Shown piece by piece: positions 10,969-22,460 of a stretch of DNA of 64,000 nt. The stretch is from Hippophae tibetana (taxonomy: Eukaryota > Streptophyta > Magnoliopsida > Rosales > Elaeagnaceae), in NCBI GenBank assembly GCA_037013495.1, contig CM072810.1, forward strand, positions 82,506,449-82,570,448, written 5' to 3'. Below the pieces are notes generated by a model, which ran no database searches, had not been told where the DNA came from, and saw only the letters and a list, made by a program, of their open reading frames with translations. How positions within the stretch are numbered: position 1 is the stretch's first letter; each line of letters begins with the position of its first letter. A program made the translations under genes and the position numbers.

Positions 10969-12790
10969 GGAAAATACTGCTGAAACTGCTTAAGATGATA
11001 CCCAAGTCGAGAAAAAGACTGTTGATGGTGACAAAAAGTTAGGCATTGATTCTTTCAACGACGAGGAAAGGATCACAAAAAAGAGAGAGAAAAAGAAAAA
11101 AAAAACACATGCTATGAATGAGTATCATCTTCTATTCATTTATTCTGATATTGTCTCAATAGTAGGAATATGGTATTGTTCTTTATTCCTGCTAATTTGC
11201 ATATAAAACCAGCACATGCTTTCTGCCATTTGTCTATAAATTCCAGTCCATCTAAGTTGATTATTTATTTATTTTTTTCCCTGATAAGTACTTGTGAGCA
11301 GGAAGTTCACTTTGGGAAATTGATACTCTCCGTCACCACTATTCTCCGGCTGTTTCAAGGTACAAGTTGTGCAAATAATCATTATATATGCTCTATGTAC
11401 GTTATATCCTCGGATATTATAAAACTAAGCTTGTCGCTTTCTTTGTCTTTTCGACTTGTTTTGTCCGTTGAGAATGATCTCACGGTCAGAACCAAAACAA
11501 AAAAATTGTTGAATCACACATTGATTAGGGAAGCCAACAGAGTGTTGGTTATTAGTCTGAGTGACCTTTTCCCTGATAAGCGCATTTTGACGGAAAAACG
11601 GGATTGTCTAGTTTTCAACTTGGTATCAAAGAAAGTCCTTGGAGTCAACTGATAAACCATCCTTTCAACTCAGTCGGTCTTTGCGGTGTCCTCGTCCGAT
11701 GTGAGGGGGTGTTGAGTCCCACATCGACCAAGAAAGCCAACAAAGTGCTGATTATTAGTCTTGGTGGCCTCTTCCTTGATAAGCGCATTTTGAGGGGAAA
11801 ATGGGGTTGCACAACTTTCAACTAGAATTGCCTATTAAAGATTTTAGCTCGGCTTCATATGCAAAAATATTTGGATGAGATAATTTTGATACGTCCAACT
11901 CTAGAAAAATGAAAGGGGAAAAAAGAGAGGACGAAAACACCATAGGTTTGGAATGATCCCCATTAGGACTGATTTATAGCTCAAGCTCATGTATTACTTG
12001 AAATAAAGAACTTGTTGAATTTTATTTTTTAGAGTTATCATTTCGTTAAATTTTCTTATATGAAATAAAAGAAACCTTTCGGTGTATAAATAACTTAATT
12101 ATTTAACATAATTTTAATTTTAATACTCATAATAAAATAAACATATGTTCGTTTTCCTACTATACTAAAAACATATCTTAATTTACATTATAAGAAAAAT
12201 GAACATAAAAATAAACGGGAGAGTTTAAAAATAAAATTTCATATATAAAAGGATTATACCAAGTAATTAAACCTAAACGAAATTGCATAATGAAAAACAA
12301 TTGCAGATGTGATCAAAACAAACCATTTGAAGCCAAACTTATTTGGAAAAGCACCATGCAAACTTTTAGGTTAAATTTTCCTTTGCTCATTGTTGTGACA
12401 TACTGCAGGATTTAGCATAACCAATGTTTAGAAATTCTCATCTGCTCATTGGTGTTACACAATGCAGGATTTAGAATAGCCAATATTTTGTTTGAAGCCA
12501 AACTTCTTATCAAACTTTCTTGAACAGTTACATTTTCTCTTGCTAACATTACCTTAAAATTGTTTGCATGTTAATCGAAAAATGAAACAGGTTCCAGTGG
12601 CATTTTACAGAACAATGCCCACCTCTTTGTTATCTGAGTCCGAGTTTGCTGGCTGGACATTCAATCATGAAAAAAAGATGGTGGTTGTGCATGGGAGAGT
12701 GGTATAGATGAAATTAATGAGTTAGATAATATTCCCATGAAACGAATGTGAACCGAGGCACAATGAAGATGTCTTTATGTTGAATTGTTA
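10969..12790 (+). pseudogene. NOC4-like (nucleolar complex protein 4) gene remnant, 3' half
   Basis: NOC4 acts in the nucleolus in maturation and export of the small ribosomal subunit. Exon-like pieces in family order: 10969-11120 (acidic/lysine-rich linker, 'TQVEKKTVDGDKKLGIDSF'); 11302-11359 ('SSLWEIDTLRHHYSPAVSR', between a cag acceptor and a gtacaa donor); about 11450-11506 ('VENDLTVRTKTKK'); 11826-11872 ('KDFSSASYAKIFG'); 12591-12770 ('VPVAFYRTMPTSLLSESEF', then 'AGWTFN', after an aaacag acceptor). These match the conserved CBF/NOC C-terminal block as I remember it from plant NOC4. It is broken: a stop falls after 'AETA' in the first piece, the reading frame shifts after 'IFG', stops occur past the WTFN motif, the upstream two thirds are missing, and a TRIM interrupts one exon. 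The call by family memory is strong; the exact exon ends are approximate. Confidence 0.8.
11507..11820 (+). mobile_element. TRIM (miniature LTR element), 314 bp
   Basis: Two 111-bp terminal repeats (11507-11617 and 11710-11820), both starting TGTTGA and ending TTTCA, enclose 92 bp. Directly inside the left repeat is a tRNA-Met-like primer site (TGGTATCAAAG, 11621-11631), and directly before the right repeat is a polypurine tract (GTGAGGGGG, 11701-11709). This is the full anatomy of a terminal-repeat retrotransposon in miniature. It has no coding capacity. It sits within an exon of the NOC4-like remnant, with exon similarity resuming a few bases past its right end. I could not find a clean target duplication. 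Confidence 0.87.
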
Positions 12791-13206
12791 CAAAAATGCA
12801 TGTTTGGAATTTTTTTTAATTTTTAATTCGTAAGAGTTATTCTCTTTTGGCAATATCATGAGTCAATTTATTTCATAATTTGTTGCTTTGATATTCACTT
12901 CTAAGAATGTACCTCTTATTATAGCAGCGATGTCATTCACCAAATTCATATAGAAGCTCCTCATGGGTGCGTTTTAAACTTCCCTTGTTTCTCTCACATA
13001 AGCATTCTGTCAAATTTATCTATTACCATTTAAGATTTATGTATCATGGACTAGTTCTAGTTGCTTTTTTTGTTAATGTTTCCAGATGACACTAATTTTA
13101 GAATTTTGTTTAGAAGAGGATGTTTCTGTTAACAAGATAGAGAGCTGACTTTGAAGAAGTGTTATGCGGAAGATGCTGGTAGGAAGTTCAATTACAGGAA
13201 AGAAAC
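12791..13206. other. Spacer right of the NOC4-like remnant
   Basis: 416 bases without a recognised gene. A short plus-strand reading near 13142-13204 (LTLKKCYAEDAGRKFNYRK) looks protein-like but I cannot assign it. The end is the left target copy (GAAAC) of the next Gypsy element. Confidence 0.35.
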
Positions 13207-13480
13207 TGATACGTGCTAATGGCTACTCAGTGCGCAAGAAATAGGTAAGAGGGCTACACGCTGGCACTGAAGGCGCAGCGCAGGAGTTGGTTAGGCCACG
13301 GATAGTGACAGTTAGTTAGCATATCAGAATTCTCTTTCTCTTTCCTTGTAATCGTTTCCCTTTTGTAGGCTATATATAGCCATGCTTAGTATAATGAAGA
13401 TAAGGGAAATTACCAACTCAGCTCCCTCTCCTTTCTCTCTTATTCTCTTTTCTACTCCTCTCTCCAAATTATTCGTACCA
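13207..13480 (+). repeat. 5' LTR of Gypsy element
   Basis: 274 bp with a TATA box (ctatatatagcc near 13370-13381) and a CT-rich leader; the 3' copy at 17796-18071 matches along its length. Confidence 0.92.
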
Positions 13481-16400
13481 TTGTTATCAAAACTCAGGTT
13501 CCAGCCATGGACACCCGAGGAAAATCTAATGCAGAATTCCGTAACAAAGTCACTGAAACCTTAGCAAGACATGAGGCTAGCTTCGATCATGTGGGCGCTG
13601 CCTTGCAAGCAGTGCTAATTGAGCTGCAAGCCCTTCGTGCTTCTCGCAGCCCACTTGAAACTAACCCCTTTGCTTGAGTTGAATTCTCACATCCCTATCC
13701 ATATACTTCTCACCCCAACCATGACCATCGTCACTCACACCTTAAGTTATCTTTTCCAAAATTTGCTAGTTATGACCCAGCCGGCTGGATTTATAAGGTA
13801 GAGCAATACTTTTTAATTCACCAACATCGCACATGATCAACAAGTGTAGATGGATTCCTTCCATTTAAAAGATATTGCCTTGCAATGGCACCGGTGGCTC
13901 ACTAAATTTCATGGATCACTCACCTGGGATGGGATGAGTTCACCAGGGTTGTACAATTGTGGTTTGGTCCAACGGACTATGAAGACCTTTTAAAGATCCT
14001 GACTCGCCTTAGGCAAACCACAAGCATAACTACCTATCAGAAAGCTTTTGAAAAGCTCTCTCATCGAGTTGATTGGTTACCAGAGGATTTTCTCATTGGA
14101 TGTTTTATTGTCAAACTACGAGATGAAGTTTGTATAGATGTCAAAATAAACAACCCCAAATCCTGGCAGATGTAATGAGAGTGGCCAGGCTAATCTAGGA
14201 ACGAAATCAATTACACAGGATATCAACCCAACAAACTCGTTTCCCACAAACCTCATTGACATAAAAGAACTCAACCAATCCCACAACTGATGTGCCTCTT
14301 CGCAATATTACCAATCAAGAGGCATGCAAGTGAAAATAAAAAGAGTTATATTATTATTGTGATGAGAAGTTTGTTGCCGATCATCGCTGCGCACGACCAC
14401 AACTATTCATGATTGAAGATGCACCTCCAATTTTCACTAATGAAAGTAATGAAGCTCTTCCTAAGTAGGCTCTTCATGAAGTCATACAAGAAATTTCTTT
14501 CCCTGCAATAACATGAAAAAAACACCCACAAACCATACGAGTTATGGGTAAATTAAAAAATAAGAAGGTATTAGTACTAATAGATGGAGGGAGTACCCAT
14601 AACTTCATTGATCAATCATTAGTCTCTCAATTGGGGTTACTAATAGTTTGAGATAAGAAATTTGAAGTCATGGTTACTAATCATGAGAAGATAGAATGTG
14701 GAGGCCAATGTCGTAACCTCACCTTGACCATCCAAGGGTATTCAGTCACGATAGACTATTACATCCTTCCAGTTGTAGCATACCAATTGGTCCTAAGGGT
14801 ACAATGACTTGAAACTCTATGACCCATTAAGATGGACTCTAAGCAACTCACCATAATCTTTCAAGTAGAAGGACCTCATATACCTTCCATAAATTAGGAA
14901 GGACCAACATTGAAGCTTTAACGGCCAAGGAATCCAATGGGTTACAAAGTACCGAACTATTTTTCCAAACCATCCCTTCAAGCGGTAGTAACAACATTTA
15001 ACCGAATTTATATCCTCTAGAGATAAGTCAAATACTCATAGAATTCTCACATGTGTTTGAACATCCCACCAACCTACCACCTAGGCAATTACATGATCAC
15101 CGAATTCCATTGCAATCTAGCATAGGACTCATGAATGTGAGATCTTATCGTTACCCATATTACCAGAAAATAGAAATAGAAAAGATGGTAAACAAACTTT
15201 TGAAATTTTGTTTGATGAGGCCTACAACCCTTTTTCCTCACAAGTTTTGTTTGTCAAGAAAGCTAATGGAACCTGAAGGTTCTGTGTGGACTATAAGGCT
15301 CTGAATGACATCACAATTAAATATATATATCACATCCCTATTATCAATGAATTACTAGATGAACTCCATGGAGCTAGAGTCTATTCCAAATTAGATGTGT
15401 TCAGGGTACCATCAAATACGAGTCCATGAAGAGGACGTTCTTAAGACAGCCTTCCGAACACATGAGGGCTATTATAAGTTCTTAGTGATGTCATTTGGCC
15501 TCACCAACACTCCATCCATTTTCCAAAGCCTCATGAATGACCTTTTTTGTCCCTATCTTCGTAAACTCATTTTAATTTTCTTTTATGACATTCTAATATA
15601 CTCAAGATCATAGGAAGACCATCTAGTGCATTTGAAGAATGTTCTCAAAATTTTATCAACTAACAGTTTGTATGCCAAGGAGTCTAAATGCTAGTTTGGT
15701 ATTCTACAGGTGGATTACTCAGGTCATATTTTTCAGGGTATCTCAGTTGATCTTGTCAAAATACATGTTGTCATTGAATGGCCAACCCAAAGGACAACAA
15801 AAGGAGTATGGGAGTTCCTCAGGTTAGCTAGCTGTTATAGGATATTCATTGATAAATTTGGTAGTATTGTAGCTCCCTTAACCCTATTTAGTAAAGATGG
15901 ATTCCAATGGAATGAGGCGGCCGAGAAGGCCTTCAAACAACTCAAAGAAGCCTTGACCTGCCTGCCAATTTTGCGCCTACTAGATTTCACTCAACAGTTT
16001 GTGATTGAATGTGATTAGTGGAATTAGACTTGTGGTCATCCTTACCCAAGAAAACAAATCAGTGGCATATTTTAGTGAAGCCCTGAAAGGATCATCCTTG
16101 GCATTATTCACCTATGAAAATAAAATGTTGGCCATTATCAAAGCCATCAAAGTATGGCGCCCATACTTGCTAGGAAAACCATTCACAGTACGCACTGATA
16201 AAAAAGTCTCAAGTACCTCTTGGAACAATGCATCATAAATCTAGCACAGACATGATGGCTGCCAAAACACCTTGGTTATGACTATGAAATCGAATACAAA
16301 TTCATACTCGAAAATAAAGGTGTAGATTCCTCGTCACGTGTAGTTGAATTTAAATTTATATCTATTTCTCAACTGCACATATATTGGTGGCTCGTGCTTC

Positions 16401-17795
16401 AAAAGGAAGTCTAACAAAACTCATTATATGAGGAATTATCAACCAAATCTTCCTCTGTAGCTGCAATGGAGTATGGTTCAAAGGCAATAAGGTATATTTA
16501 AGCCTCAACTCATCTCTGATCCCTAAGATAATGGTTGATTTCCATTCAACACCTATAGAGGGCACTTTGGATTTCGTAAAACCTTCTCTCAAATTAAGCA
16601 AAGTTTCTTCTGGTCAAAACTACACCAAATTTTGAAAGAGTTCTTGTGGAAATATGATACATCCAACAGTTTAAAACTGATTGTATGAAGCCAGTAGAAT
16701 TACTCCACCCGTTTTATGTCCCTACCAAATATGGGTTGATATCTCAACGGACTTTATTGAGGGGTTTCCATCTTCCAATGGTTATATTTTAATCATGGTA
16801 ATTGTTGATAGTTTAAAAATATATGCTCATTTTATTCCTATAAATCACCCATTTATTGCTATGATTGTCGCCAAGGAATTTGTGACCAATGTGGTTTGCT
16901 TGCATGGTATTCCAAGTTCTGTATTCAGTAGTCATGACAAGGTATTTATCAACTCTTTTTGGCAAGCCTTGTTCTAACTGTAGGGAACTCAATTGTGCAT
17001 GAACTCTAGTTATCACCCTCAATCAGATGGTTAGATCAAAGTAGTCAACCAAACCTTGGAAAAATATTTCTGCTACTTTAATGGTGATCAACCACGAAAA
17101 TGGCTTGAATGGATTCCTTGGGCTAAATTTAACTACAACACTTCAACTCATTCCTCCACCAAGATGACACATTTCGAAGCAGTTTATGGCTTCCCACTTC
17201 CATGCTTCTTGGGACTGCCCATGACCAAGCAGTAGATGAGTACCTACGTGATAGGGACACAATTCTACGTGAGTTGAGACACAACCTTCTACAAGCTCAA
17301 GATCGAATGAAATGTCAGGCTGACCATCACCAGCGTGAGGTCTCTTTCCTAAAAAGGGATTATGTGTATTTGAACTCCAACCCTATAGATAAACTTCTAT
17401 GGTTTTTCGTTCGTCCATGGAGCTTGCCCCATAGTTCTTTGGCCTTTATAGAGTCATTGCCTGAGTTGGTCCTGTGGCTTATAGACTGGCTCTCCCCCAG
17501 ATTCTCAGATTCATGATGTATTTCATGTCAACGTGTTAAAGTAGCACGTGGGACCAGTCACTCTAATTTCCACCCGACTTCCTCTAGTCTCTGATCACTC
17601 AACTGTCATCTCACAACTTGAAGTCATCTTGGCTCGTCGTGTGATCTAGAAGGGAAAATATTGCCCTAAACCTAAAATTTTGGTCAAGTGAACTGTAGTA
17701 CCCGCATAAAAGGTCACCTGGGAGAACGAGTGGTGTTTCACCAAATCCTATCCTAATTTTATCATTGTGGACAAGGATCCTCTAGTGAGGGGAAA

Positions 17796-18071
17796 TGATA
17801 CGTGCTAATGGTTACTCGATGCGCAAAAGATAGGTAAGAGGGCTACACACTGGCATTGAGGGCGCAACGTAGAAGTTGGTTAGGCCATAAATAGTGATAG
17901 TTAGTTAGCATAGCAGAATTATCTTTCTCTTTCCTTATAATTGTTTCCCTTTGTAGGCTATATATAACCATGCTCAGTATAACGAAGATAAAAAGAGAAA
18001 TTACAAACTCAACTCCCTCCCCTTTTTCTTTGATTCTCTTTTTTCCTCCTCTTTCCAAATTACTTGTACCA
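17796..18071 (+). repeat. 3' LTR of Gypsy element
   Basis: 276 bp, TG...CA, follows the polypurine tract; mates with 13207-13480. Confidence 0.92.
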
Positions 18072-18900
18072 GAAATCTACATTAGATTTGCATTAATATA
18101 TATAATTTTAAAAAAATCATCAGAATATATATACATTGGGAAATTCGGTATGTTTAAGAACCTATAATATATATATATATATAATTTTTTTTAAAAATAA
18201 AAAAATTCATAAATTCATTGAAATTAGAGATACATGGAGAATCCAAAATACACAATCAAATACATTAAAAATACATACCTATAACATAAACATTTTTTTG
18301 GATTGTTTCGATGTTAGTTTTGGTAATATTAGCCTTCATTAGTGAATTTTTTTATTGCTTAAATTGTTTTCATAAGTGTAATCGTGTTAATCACTTTTGT
18401 ATTTATTTTTTTTTACCATAATATCATTTTTAACAAACAAACTAAATAAATTTGTATCTAATATTAGATCTATATGAAAAGACATGTTGAAACAAAAACA
18501 AAAAAATATATCTAAATTGTAATAAAGTAAATTTATGCGAGAATATGTCAATCTAAATCTAAGACTTAAATTGAAAATAAAACAATTGTGGCTGATCTTA
18601 TTAAATTAAAAAAATAAAAGAAACAATTATTTGAAGAGAGCCAATTTTTATAGAGAAAGGGGATAGAAGGTATCAAAATGAGAAGAAATAATGAAAAATC
18701 TTGGTAATTTCATTGAAATTAAATATTATTATACAATTTACTAAAAAAATTAGATATATAGTCTTATATTATACTAATGATAGAACAACTTGTGGCTGCA
18801 AAATTAGGTTATCTTTAAAAAATTAAGTTTCTAATCAATAGATATTTATTTACAAAGATTAAAGAAGTTAAATTTTGACTTCAATCTAGCCATTTTGAGG
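18072..18900. other. AT-rich spacer
   Basis: Strongly AT-rich DNA with a short (AT)n run near 18168-18182. I see no gene, terminal repeat or RNA here. Confidence 0.5.
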
Positions 18901-19091
18901 TTATTCAGGATGAAGGTGATGAAACTGCAACTTTTATTTTATCAAGATGGCAACCACATCCACTACGTGTGTTAATTATGAACTTTGATGCAACTTGGAG
19001 TAATGAAAAAGTTGGAAAAGTTTCATTATTTGCAATAATTTCTGTTGAGTCATTGAGAGCTAACTTTATTGAAGAAATTGTTTATTGCTAG
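18901..19091 (+). pseudogene. RNase H-like remnant, possibly of a LINE or host RVT_3-type gene
   Basis: A plus-strand reading around 18943-19090 gives 'RWQPHPLRVLIMNFDATW' followed by a hydrophobic stretch and 'SLRANFIEEI'. Plant LINE-associated RNase H domains (the RVT_3 type) have a W-x-P-P...K-x-N-x-D-x-A/G start and an E-A-E motif of similar spacing. The similarity is short and rests on my memory of the family; it may be chance. Confidence 0.3.
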
Positions 19092-19380
19092 TTGAGTGTA
19101 GGAAGTATGTTATAAATCAATAAAATTTAAAATTAGTATAATTTTTTATTGAAAAAAATAAATACTTAATAAAAAGTAAGATATAACTTAGTAAATAGTA
19201 TATTATAAAACTTCTGAATTACCAAAGTAGATAGCTTTTATTCATGGGTTTAAATATGCATTTAGTTGCAACCTATTTAGAAGGCAACGCAAAGTTTCCT
19301 ATTGAAGCTTTCATTTTTCAAAATTGGTTGAAAGTACATATTGATAATCTCATTCATTGTGCGTAAAATAATGGTGTGAA

Positions 19381-19915
19381 TTAGGGGTGATAATAGTAAT
19401 ATATTAGTTATATTTATGTCATATTTTGATATTAATCATGTTTTGTTTAACTATTACTTGACATATGATAAAATTTTATTTTTTTAGTATTATTTATTTT
19501 TAATTTATATTTCATATAAAAGTATATATTACATCATATAAGTTTTTGAATAAAATTGAACTTATATTTTAGAGTAATAATTATTATTGTATTTAATCTC
19601 TTAATTATTATATAATTTATTTATGATTATTATTTTTATTAATTAAGTAATAAATTATTAGTATTTAAAATATTGAAAATTATTTTTATTAAAATATTAT
19701 ATATTTTTTGAATTTTTTTAAAATAATAATAATAATAATACTATAATTAAAATAAAATTTAATAATAGTTATTTTTAAAATTTTAATCCGTGCCATCCAT
19801 GTTTTTATGATTACTGGTAACAAATAACAATACATTTTAATACACAAAAAAATCTATTAGTTTTAAATAATTTTCTTGATTGTATCGTAATGCTGTGAGA
19901 GATTATCACCCCTAA
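19381..19915. mobile_element. MITE, probably hAT-like, 535 bp
   Basis: Perfect 14-bp terminal inverted repeats, TTAGGGGTGATAAT at 19381-19394 and its reverse complement at 19902-19915. The interior is extremely AT-rich and has no coding capacity. The TAGGGGTG start is typical of hAT termini. I could not find a matching 8-bp target duplication, so the superfamily is an inference. Confidence 0.75.
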
Positions 19916-20141
19916 TCTAACCGGTGTTATTCCTATTATTTTGCTTCCATCTCAGTTGGTTGAAGCTGATCATTAGTGTGGTATGTGCAGCCTAAAGCTG
20001 TCTCCTTTAATAGTAAAAAAACATTTAACATCAGTCTTATTACAGAATTTTGCATACAAGCATATAAATACGAGGATCAACAGAATCATTTTAACTTCTA
20101 GTACTATAAAAAAGAAATTGTAAGAAATAAAGACGAGATAA

Positions 20142-20426
20142 CGATAGGTGTAAAATTTCTTGAGATTGGGGAAGAAGAAGACAGAAATAAAGGGAGATAA
20201 TTTCATATATTTTTTGATATATCTCTTTCCTCAATTCTCTAACTACGTATATAGCATAATCAATTGATTATGCTAATTACTTGTGACACCTCTAGCATAA
20301 TTCGATGGTCCCCTACTCACGCATTCAACTTGTCTCCTACACCTTGTTCCCACGTCCTGCACCCATGTACCACATCTACTCGATGTTGCGTCCACTAGCA
20401 ACCCATAACCGTTTCTATACGTATCA
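20142..20426 (-). repeat. 3' LTR of the host-fragment-bearing element
   Basis: 285 bp. On the plus strand it ends CTATACGTATCA. It contains a perfect 22-bp palindrome centred at 20263-20264 (half-site AGCATAATCAA) that is absent from the other LTR. Confidence 0.85.
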
Positions 20427-20901
20427 ATTCCCCTTTAGAATCCTTGTACTCAAGGATGTAAATGGGTAAGATGTGATAAAAAAGATGAACGTCATTACTT
20501 ATCATCATACTAGTTATATGTTCAACAAAATGTGTCTTGAAACCAACAGTCTAGCTATAATCAAATTTGTCACTAAACTGTTCCCTCTGTGCCAACTTAG
20601 GGTCTTCTTGATTATACTTAAAACTTATGGTCACTTTATAGGTGAGTCCATCATATCTAGCATTGTAATCAAGGGTGTTGTTTGATGGGTTCCCCAATTT
20701 ATCCCACATTTCACGCCATCTGTAAACAATTGTTGTGTTTTCCTAACCAGTGCCGATTCTATGCATTGTCTTGACTTTTAAGTTGGCATGTAGATTAGGG
20801 ATGCAAGCATTCACGCAAGCTCGTAGGTCCTTTAAGCTTATTGTTATATTACCCTTTGAATTCTTCTTTTTGTTGGATTTATTAATGAGTAAGGATATCA
20901 T

Positions 20902-21572
20902 TTAAGAAAGTCTACCATTTAACTTCCTCTTCTCATTTTCTTTTGCAAGTAGGTCTACTACTGTAAAATCCATAATGCTAGACGTATCAATTCCTCCTTG
21001 ACCCTGCCTTGTCCATATCAAGGCATCACTTTGATCTTCATCGCACATTTGGGTACCAACCAGAAATTCAGAAAGGGTATTGTCACATGTATATCTCATG
21101 TTGGTAGTTGTTAGGATCTTTCCACAGAACTCCTCATCTTGCTCTAATGAGGTCTCCACTTTAAGCATTTTCTTCAGTGTTTCCACGAAATGCTTGTTTT
21201 GTCTCCATTCTGACCCATAACCATATTCAAATTCAAACCTAGTAAAGCAGCAATCCCATCCATTAAAAAGAATGAGGAATCTTTACCCCCAATTGCAGCA
21301 ACCATGCTAGTTTGCTGAGTTTTCCCATCGTTGATCCTTTCCAAATAGAGCCTATGCTTTTAAGGATGGCTAGCAATAGTTTCTCCAGTCAGTACTTCAA
21401 TGCTCATTAGGTTAAGAGTCTTCATAGGAGCAAAGAAGATAGTTTCAAGTTGTTTATGGGTTACCAACTTTCTATCGTAGCTCCACAGGGGCTTATGCGT
21501 TGTAACAAGGATGTACCCATCTAGCCAATAATCCAACCTTAAGCTCTTCTTATACATAGCTATTTCTAACAT
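20902..21572 (-). other. Protein-like minus-strand segments, unassigned, inside the LTR element
   Basis: Two segments with ordinary amino-acid composition (20902-21186 with 'LSEFLVGTQMCDEDQSDALI'; 21360-21572 with 'KPLWSYDRKLVTHKQLETIF'). They do not resemble gag or pol of any LTR family I know, so they may be additional captured host pieces. No function can be given. Confidence 0.4.
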
Positions 21573-21689
21573 GATAATCTTCTTTCAAACCCAATCTCTC
21601 AGTGTGCAAGTGTGAGTATAGAGACCAAGCTTATAGTTAAAACCTCATATTAGATCATATGCTTCCTGAGTCTCAATTGTTAATGTCTC

Positions 21690-21773
21690 TGAACCATGTA
21701 TTTTTAAGAGCTTCAGGGCAGTCTTTCGTCCAAATCCAGGAACCCCATTTTGGAATCCAAGTATACCATCAAC
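21690..21773 (-). pseudogene. 5'-3' exonuclease-like H3TH fragment
   Basis: Directly after the HSP90-like text, and in the same reading frame, comes 'VDGILGFQNGVPGFGRKTAL' continuing 'KLLKIHGS'. This matches the helix-three-turn-helix of 5'-3' exonucleases (typical text S-D-N-I-P-G-V-P-G-I-G-x-K-T-A-L-x-L-L-K-x-Y/H-G). The fragment is under 30 codons long. It could belong to another helix-hairpin-helix family, but the P-G-F-G-R-K-T-A spacing favours the exonuclease family. Confidence 0.6.
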
Positions 21774-21935
21774 ATCATCAAGCTTCAATCCTTCTTTGGT
21801 AGCTACAACACGTTTCTTGCTTTCAAATTCCAGTTGTCCTTCTAATGAGAAGAGCTTCATAGCAAGGTGCTATTTCCAATTGTTAGTGAGATTCTCATAG
21901 TAGGCAGAATACTCTTCCTTGGTAATCTTCTCTAG
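21774..21935 (-). pseudogene. HSP90 fragment captured inside the LTR element
   Basis: The minus strand reads 'EKITKEEYSAYYENLTNNW', 'HLAMKLFSLEGQLEF' and then 'KKRVVATKEGLKLDD'. In plant and animal HSP90 the first two correspond to the conserved middle-domain text ITKEEYAAFYKSLTNDWE...HLAVKHFSVEGQLEF, and the third corresponds to KKLVSATKEGLKLDE, which lies several hundred residues further on. The two parts are directly adjacent here, and the join falls where both sides carry a GQL-EF-like sequence, so an internal deletion through microhomology is likely. This is a fragment with no function as a chaperone. Confidence 0.82.
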
Positions 21936-22085
21936 TTTTCTCCTCCCGTTAATGGTAAGAATTTGAGGCTGTTAGATAGAATTATTAGGCTCCACATTCT
22001 CAGATATTGTGAGTTGGAACCCTTGTAAGGCCATTTTCCATCTCACAACTTTACACAAAGTTGTTCCCAATGAATCACAAGAGTC

Positions 22086-22460
22086 TTAAATTCTCTTAAT
22101 CCATTTTCCAACCATTTTGTGCACTTCACCATTAGGATCTTGGGTACTTCTGTAGGAATCTTTCAGTTTGTCATTCAAAATTCTTTCAAAAACCATCGCT
22201 AACATTTCTAATCCATTAGGAAGTGTCACTGTAAACTTTATGGCCAAAATCTCATCATCTTCAAAAGTTTTTTGATTTAGATATGGAGAATTCAGCTCAA
22301 CCAAGGAATTCAAAACTCAAGAATTAGGTGGATGGTCAGGTTGAGTAATCTCAAAAGAAGTTAATCTAGTTCTGATGCATAGATTTCTAATATCCTCAGC
22401 TGCACTCACGCACAGAAGCATATAACCTCTACCTTTAAATGCTATCTGAAAGCTCTCATA
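22086..22460 (-). other. Protein-like minus-strand segment, unassigned, inside the LTR element
   Basis: The reading includes 'SAAEDIRNLCIRTRLTSFEI' and 'KFTVTLPNGLEMLAMVFERI', well-formed globular protein text with no gag or pol similarity. It is a candidate third host-derived piece. Confidence 0.4.

Larger units (their letters stand above)
13207..18071 (+). mobile_element. Ty3/Gypsy retrotransposon, full-length, decayed
   Basis: LTRs 13207-13480 and 17796-18071 begin TGATACGTGCTAATGG and end CGTACCA/TGTACCA. A near-perfect target duplication flanks them (GAAAC, GAAAT). A tRNA-Met-like primer site follows the 5' LTR at 13482-13493 and a polypurine tract (agtgaggggaaa) precedes the 3' LTR. 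Domains in order: gag (13957-14175), protease region (about 14570-14640), reverse transcriptase (15000-15620, '[11 protein letters not shown]'), RNase H (15710-16240), integrase (16681-17170) and a C-terminal stretch near 17630-17790 with a chromodomain-like ending ('TWENEW'), which points to a chromovirus-type lineage. Many breaks, certainly more than ten. LTR divergence by eye is about one base in eight, so it is old. Confidence 0.92.

Noticed and set aside
11170-11652. 160-codon plus-strand open frame
   Set aside because: It crosses NOC4-like exon and intron boundaries in the wrong frame and runs into the TRIM. The exon text is in another frame.
11604-11825. 73-codon frame
   Set aside because: It is made of TRIM interior and right terminal repeat only.
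10969-12790. Assignment to CEBPZ/SWA2 (NOC1) instead of NOC4
   Set aside because: Both share the CBF/NOC fold and the SLWE-like motif, but the ENDLTVR...KDFSSASYA...VPxAFYRTMPTSL...GWTF order fits NOC4.
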